Source: Phycisphaerae bacterium (GTDB taxonomy: Bacteria; Planctomycetota; Phycisphaerae; JAJVII01). Taken from it: 64,000 nucleotides of DNA. The number at the start of each line of letters is the position of its first letter. Within the stretch, counting starts at the first letter, position 1. Shown here piece after piece: positions 60,721 to 64,000 of the stretch. The stretch spans positions 62,001 through 126,000 of the forward strand of contig JAJVII010000015.1 in NCBI GenBank assembly GCA_022072085.1, given 5' to 3'. The notes under the pieces are model-generated. The model saw nothing but the letters and a program-made list of their open reading frames with translations, had not been told where the DNA came from and did no database searches. Position numbers and translations under genes: made by a program.

Positions 60721-61020
60721 TTACTTGGCGCCCAGGATGGCGTCCTTGGCGGCCTTGGCGACGCGGAACTTGACGACCTTCTTGGCCGGAATCTGGATCT
60801 CTTCGCCGGTCTGCGGATTGCGGCCGACGCGGGCCTTGCGGTTCACCAGGACCAGCTTGCCCAGGCCGGGCAGCGTGAAGCCCTTCTTGGCTTCCTTGTA
60901 GGCCAGGCAGGCCAGGTTCTCGAGGAACTCCTTCGACTGCTTCTTGCTGCACCCGCACTTCTCCGCCAACGCGGCAGCGACCTGGGACTTCGTCAACGGC
61001 TTGACCGTGGCCTTGGCCAT
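60721..61020 (-). CDS. HU-family DNA-binding protein, short form
   Basis: A 99 aa DNABII protein. TKSQVAAALAEKCGCSKKQSKEFL (two Cys in the first loop) leads to the beta-arm region GFTLPGLGKLVL, RVGRNPQTGEEIQIPAKKVVKF. The classical RNPxTG is intact, unlike in the longer HU at 50422. AAGGAG precedes the ATG. It has its own promoter and terminator. The two HU genes may have different DNA targets. Confidence 0.95.
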   Translation of the reverse strand: MAKATVKPLTKSQVAAALAEKCGCSKKQSKEFLENLACLAYKEAKKGFTLPGLGKLVLVNRKARVGRNPQTGEEIQIPAKKVVKFRVAKAAKDAILGAK

Positions 61021-61076
61021 GGATGCGCTCCTTCCAGCTCTTGAATGGATATGTGGTAGTCCCTGAATCGGCGGTC

Positions 61077-61105
61077 AGAATAATGACTCCCCGCGTGAGT
61101 TTCAA
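61077..61105 (-). promoter_or_regulatory. Promoter of the short HU gene
   Basis: On the minus strand TTGAAA (61105-61100) and TATTCT (61082-61077) with 17 nt spacing. The start would be about 50 nt before the ATG. Confidence 0.65.
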
Positions 61106-61180
61106 TACAAAAACAGTCAGGAAATGCGAATTCCGGGCCGAAGGATTCCAGACGTGTCCACCCCGGCGAGGCAGCTTTGC

Positions 61181-61501
61181 TCAGCAGACCTTGTCCACCA
61201 GGTCCAGTCCCAGGCCGCGCCAGTCCCCCATCGGCTCGATGCGCACCACCAGCGCCTGATAGGTGACCCGCCGGGTCATGCGCGGATGGTCGGGCGAACG
61301 CGGCAGTTCGATCTCGACGCGCACCAGGCTGTTCAGACTGACCCCCCGCCCGCCGGGGACCAGCACGAACATGCCGCTCTCGGACAGGTTGCCGGTCCGT
61401 CCGCGCCCGACCAGTCGGCCGCGGTGGTCCCACAACTGCACGGGGTAGCTGCCGGCTATCCGGACAGAGTTGCGGCGTTCGCTGGTTCGCGTCGTGGTCA
61501 T
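61181..61501 (-). CDS. PilZ-domain protein, second copy
   Basis: A 106 aa PilZ protein. The RxxxR-type region is RTSERRNSVR near residues 5-14 and the second motif is GNLSESGMFV near 37-46 (D/NxSxxG form NLSESG). ATG 61501 begins the charged N-terminal segment right before the RxxxR motif. It lies between the short HU gene and the CapD-like gene and may couple c-di-GMP to polysaccharide synthesis (inference from the neighbour). Confidence 0.87.
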   Translation of the reverse strand: MTTTRTSERRNSVRIAGSYPVQLWDHRGRLVGRGRTGNLSESGMFVLVPGGRGVSLNSLVRVEIELPRSPDHPRMTRRVTYQALVVRIEPMGDWRGLGLDLVDKVC

Positions 61502-61643
61502 GCGGATTGACTGCAACGGCGAAGACGTAAGTCGGTTCGTCCCTGGAATGTATCGACCCGGCGGCCAGGGCGTCTTAGTACATTCTCCCGGCGCCCGACT
61601 CTTGGAATCTATCCATTACAGGCGGCGATCCGTCAAGCGACGG

Positions 61644-63860
61644 TCAGGAGACGGCCGGGCTGGTCCCGGCGTCAGGGGCGGCCAGGGGCGGCGGGGACTG
61701 GGCCGGGGCCGGGGCGCCGGAACGGTCGCCGCTCGCCAGCGCCGGGCTGCCGGCCTCGGTCGTGTCGCCAGGCCGGTGCGGATGGTACTCCGGCACGATC
61801 CCGCGCAGGGCGTCGATCACCTCCCCGGCGCTCTCCGGGTCGGTCACGCCCTTGAGCAGGCCCAGGGCGTCCTCCACCTGGCGGTCCGAATAGGGCACGT
61901 TCTTCCAGGCCAGGATCTTCGGGTGAACCGTTGGGCTCATCCCCTCGCCCTTGATCGACAGTTCCTCGAACAGCTTCTCGCCGGGGCGTCGGCCGACCTC
62001 GCGGATTTCGATGTCCTCGTCCGGGCGGAACCCCGACAGCGTGATCATCGTCCGCGCCAGGTCCACGATGCGCACCGGCTCGCCCATGTCCAGCACGAAG
62101 ATTTCGCCGCCCGAGCCCATCGTCCCGGCCTGGAGCACGAGTTGGCTGGCCTCGGGGATGGTCATGAAGTATCGCACCATCCGGGCGTCGGTGATCGTCA
62201 CCGGGCCTCCGGCGGCGATCTGGGCCTTGAAGATCGGCACGACCGAGCCGGCCGACCCGAGCACGTTGCCGAACCTCACGGTCACGTATTGCGTCGGGTA
62301 GTGGCGGCCGAGGTTCTGGATGTAGATCTCGGCCACCCGCTTGGAGCAGCCCATGACGCTGGTGGGGTTCACGGCCTTGTCGGTGCTGATCATCACGAAC
62401 TTCTCGACGCCGACCTCGCCGGCGGCGTCGGCGACCGACTTGGTCCCGAACACGTTGTTCTTGATCGCCTCGCCCGGGTTGACCTCCATCAGCGGTACGT
62501 GCTTGTGGGCCGCCGCGTGGAACACCACCGCCGGACGCTCATCGAGGAATATCTGCTGCGTCCTCCGCCGGTCCGCGATGTCGCAGATGTAGGCGCTGAT
62601 CGCCAGCGACTCGTATTTCGCCCGCAGCTCGCGTTCGATGTGGAACAGGTTGTTCTCGGCCTGCTCGATCAGCACCAGCCGCCCGGGGCCGAACTCGGCC
62701 ACCTGCCGGCACATCTCCGAGCCGATCGACCCGCCGGCGCCGGTGATCACGACGGTCCGGCCGTGCAGGAACGCCCCGATCCCCTCGCGGTCTAGGTTCA
62801 CCGGCTCGCGGCCGAGCAGGTCGTTGATGTCCACTTCCTTGATCTGGCTGACCGACACGCGGCCGTCGATCAGGTCGCTGATTGCCGGCACGGTGCGGAA
62901 CCGCAGGCTCGTCCCCTGGCAGTGGTCCACGATCCGCTGCAACTCGCGGCGCGTCGCCGAGGGGATCGCGATCAGGATTTCCTCGATCTTCTCCGACCGG
63001 CAGATGTCGCCGATCTCGTCGACCGCCCCCAGCACCGGGATGCCCATGATCCGGGCGTTCTGTTTGGCCGGGTCGTCGTCCACGAAACCGACCACGCGGT
63101 AACGCTCGATCGGCATGCGCTGAATCTCGTGCAGCATGCCCGTCCCGGCCCCGCCGGCCCCGACGATCAGCAGCCGCGTCAGGCCCCCGCTGGCTATCGG
63201 GCGCATCTCCTCGTGCCACAACCGCACGATCAGGCGGGCCCCGCCCACCAGTCCGATCGTGAGCCCCAAATCCAGCAGGTAGATCGAGCGCGGGAACCCG
63301 TTGCTGATCAGCGGCGGCAGGTTCAGCCAACCGAACGCCATCCACTGCACGTAGACGAGCATGAAGAAGATCAGCGTCGCGACGTAGCTGGCTTTGAAGA
63401 CCGCCAGCAGGTCCTTGAATCCCGCGTAGCGCCACCAGCCGTCATACAGCCGGAACGCTCCGAACACGCTGAGTTTGATCGCCAGCAGGATCGGCAGCGC
63501 GGAGAGGAAGAAGTATCGCAGCCACGACCGCCGATCGGCCCGGTTGGCCCGGTCCAGCGTGCTGACTTCCTGGCGCAACTGGCGGCTGGCCGCCTGCACT
63601 TCCTTGGGGTTGTTCAACGATCTGTCGATCTGGTCGGCCGCCTCTTTGATGCGGCCGATCGAATCGTCGAACTCCCAGATTCCCGGCCCGCCGCCGTAGG
63701 TGAGTCGGAAATCGAACCGCAGCAGAAAGGCCCCGGCGAACGCCGTCACGAACAGCAGCCCGTGCACCAGGAAGACGACCAGCCGACGATGCCGCGACAG
63801 GAGCCTCCTGGGCCCCGACGCGCTCCTGGTCTTTTCCGGCCTGGTTTCTTCCTGCGCCAT
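61644..63860 (-). CDS. Membrane-bound nucleoside-diphosphate-sugar dehydratase/epimerase (CapD/FlaA1/WbpM family)
   Basis: A 738 aa protein of polysaccharide synthesis. TM helices are near 26-47, 114-130, 145-165 and 190-212; a Rossmann domain follows (LLIVGAGGAGTGMLHE near 230-245), then the catalytic short-chain-dehydrogenase domain with VITGAGGSIGSE near 370-381 and the STDKAVNPTS pair near 495 (Asp/Lys variant of the SYK motif). Between TM1 and TM2 there is an insertion of about 60 residues predicted to be coiled coil (GRIKEAADQIDRSL), absent from the usual CapD plan. The C-terminal 40 residues are Pro/Ala-rich. AGGAAGA precedes ATG 63860. Confidence 0.9.
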   Translation of the reverse strand: MAQEETRPEKTRSASGPRRLLSRHRRLVVFLVHGLLFVTAFAGAFLLRFDFRLTYGGGPGIWEFDDSIGRIKEAADQIDRSLNNPKEVQAASRQLRQEVSTLDRANRADRRSWLRYFFLSALPILLAIKLSVFGAFRLYDGWWRYAGFKDLLAVFKASYVATLIFFMLVYVQWMAFGWLNLPPLISNGFPRSIYLLDLGLTIGLVGGARLIVRLWHEEMRPIASGGLTRLLIVGAGGAGTGMLHEIQRMPIERYRVVGFVDDDPAKQNARIMGIPVLGAVDEIGDICRSEKIEEILIAIPSATRRELQRIVDHCQGTSLRFRTVPAISDLIDGRVSVSQIKEVDINDLLGREPVNLDREGIGAFLHGRTVVITGAGGSIGSEMCRQVAEFGPGRLVLIEQAENNLFHIERELRAKYESLAISAYICDIADRRRTQQIFLDERPAVVFHAAAHKHVPLMEVNPGEAIKNNVFGTKSVADAAGEVGVEKFVMISTDKAVNPTSVMGCSKRVAEIYIQNLGRHYPTQYVTVRFGNVLGSAGSVVPIFKAQIAAGGPVTITDARMVRYFMTIPEASQLVLQAGTMGSGGEIFVLDMGEPVRIVDLARTMITLSGFRPDEDIEIREVGRRPGEKLFEELSIKGEGMSPTVHPKILAWKNVPYSDRQVEDALGLLKGVTDPESAGEVIDALRGIVPEYHPHRPGDTTEAGSPALASGDRSGAPAPAQSPPPLAAPDAGTSPAVS

Positions 63861-64000
63861 TCGTCTTCCTGACAATCGGCCGACCTGCGGCGGGCCCGGA
63901 TCGAGGTTCCCCTTGCCGATCCATTCTATGGCCCGTCACCGCTCCCCCACAAGGCACAAAGTCCCCCTCCGCAGCGGCGAACTTCGCCAGTTCATAGTTC

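Noticed and set aside
1-64000. tRNA, rRNA and known riboswitch signatures
   Set aside because: Gaps were read for cloverleaf ends, CCA-type acceptors and common riboswitch cores; none was convincing. A covariance-model search would decide.

Overview
The window is GC-rich DNA (roughly two thirds G+C by eye). It fits a Planctomycetota genome, most likely Phycisphaerae-like, although no rRNA or named marker confirms that. The pointers are dense single-copy housekeeping genes in short operons, many secreted proteins whose mature N-terminus starts with a Thr/Pro-rich stretch, a Cys-type sulfatase next to a PhyH oxygenase and a UroD-like protein, several Gfo/Idh/MocA and TIM-barrel sugar enzymes, PilZ and HU-like proteins, and long palindromic intergenic repeats. 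I found no rRNA, tRNA, CRISPR array, transposase or phage module.

Layout. 1-13.9 kb: a truncated type II/IV secretion ATPase, purF, ribokinase, a Cof-type phosphatase, a truD-GNAT-Dph6-like unit with overlapping genes, mutY, two esterase/hydrolase genes, a UroD-like protein and thyX. 14-17.3 kb: a potassium module (RCK-type channel with an aberrant selectivity filter, a tail-anchored unknown, TrkH). 17.4-25.5 kb: UvrD/PcrA helicase, an isoprenylcysteine-methyltransferase-like membrane protein, murA, prmC and a large HEAT-repeat exported protein. 25.8-33.1 kb: a CoA-binding protein, a small peptidase/exported-peptide/XRE locus resembling PA2778-PA2779, ispD-yacL, an exported TPR metallopeptidase-like protein, and an orphan membrane protein of clearly lower GC. 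33.5-40.2 kb: an ECF sigma/membrane-protein pair and a UroD-esterase-sulfatase-PhyH run. 40.3-53.4 kb: aspS, a GH113-like hydrolase, a cysteine desulfurase, UspA, PilZ, MATE, HU, cold-shock protein, and a methyltransferase/glycosyltransferase pair. 53.5-58.2 kb: a small lipoprotein and an MFS-Gfo/Idh/MocA-Rieske-TIM-barrel operon. 58.3-63.9 kb: a transglutaminase-like exported protein, hslV, a second HU, a second PilZ and a membrane-bound CapD-type sugar dehydratase.

The most unusual feature is the intergenic DNA. At least nine sequence-unrelated families of 'word-like' elements occur. Each arm is a degenerate tandem of a 7-10 nt word, and where a second arm exists it is the reverse complement of the first, giving very long imperfect hairpins. 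The elements sit just after stop codons or between convergent genes. Two families can nest inside one another. One element has been tandemly duplicated together with the last codons of prmC. One supplies the C-terminal codons and stop of a methyltransferase, and one overlaps the stop of a transglutaminase-like gene. This shared architecture, rather than any single gene, is my main candidate for something poorly described.

Other candidates for follow-up are the TVGMA filter in the potassium channel, the XRE/peptidase/exported-peptide locus with a strong divergent promoter, the low-GC orphan membrane protein (possible PLD-like effector), the structured leaders of the cold-shock and HU genes, and an hslV with no adjacent hslU. 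All functional names rest on motif reading by eye; no database search was possible.
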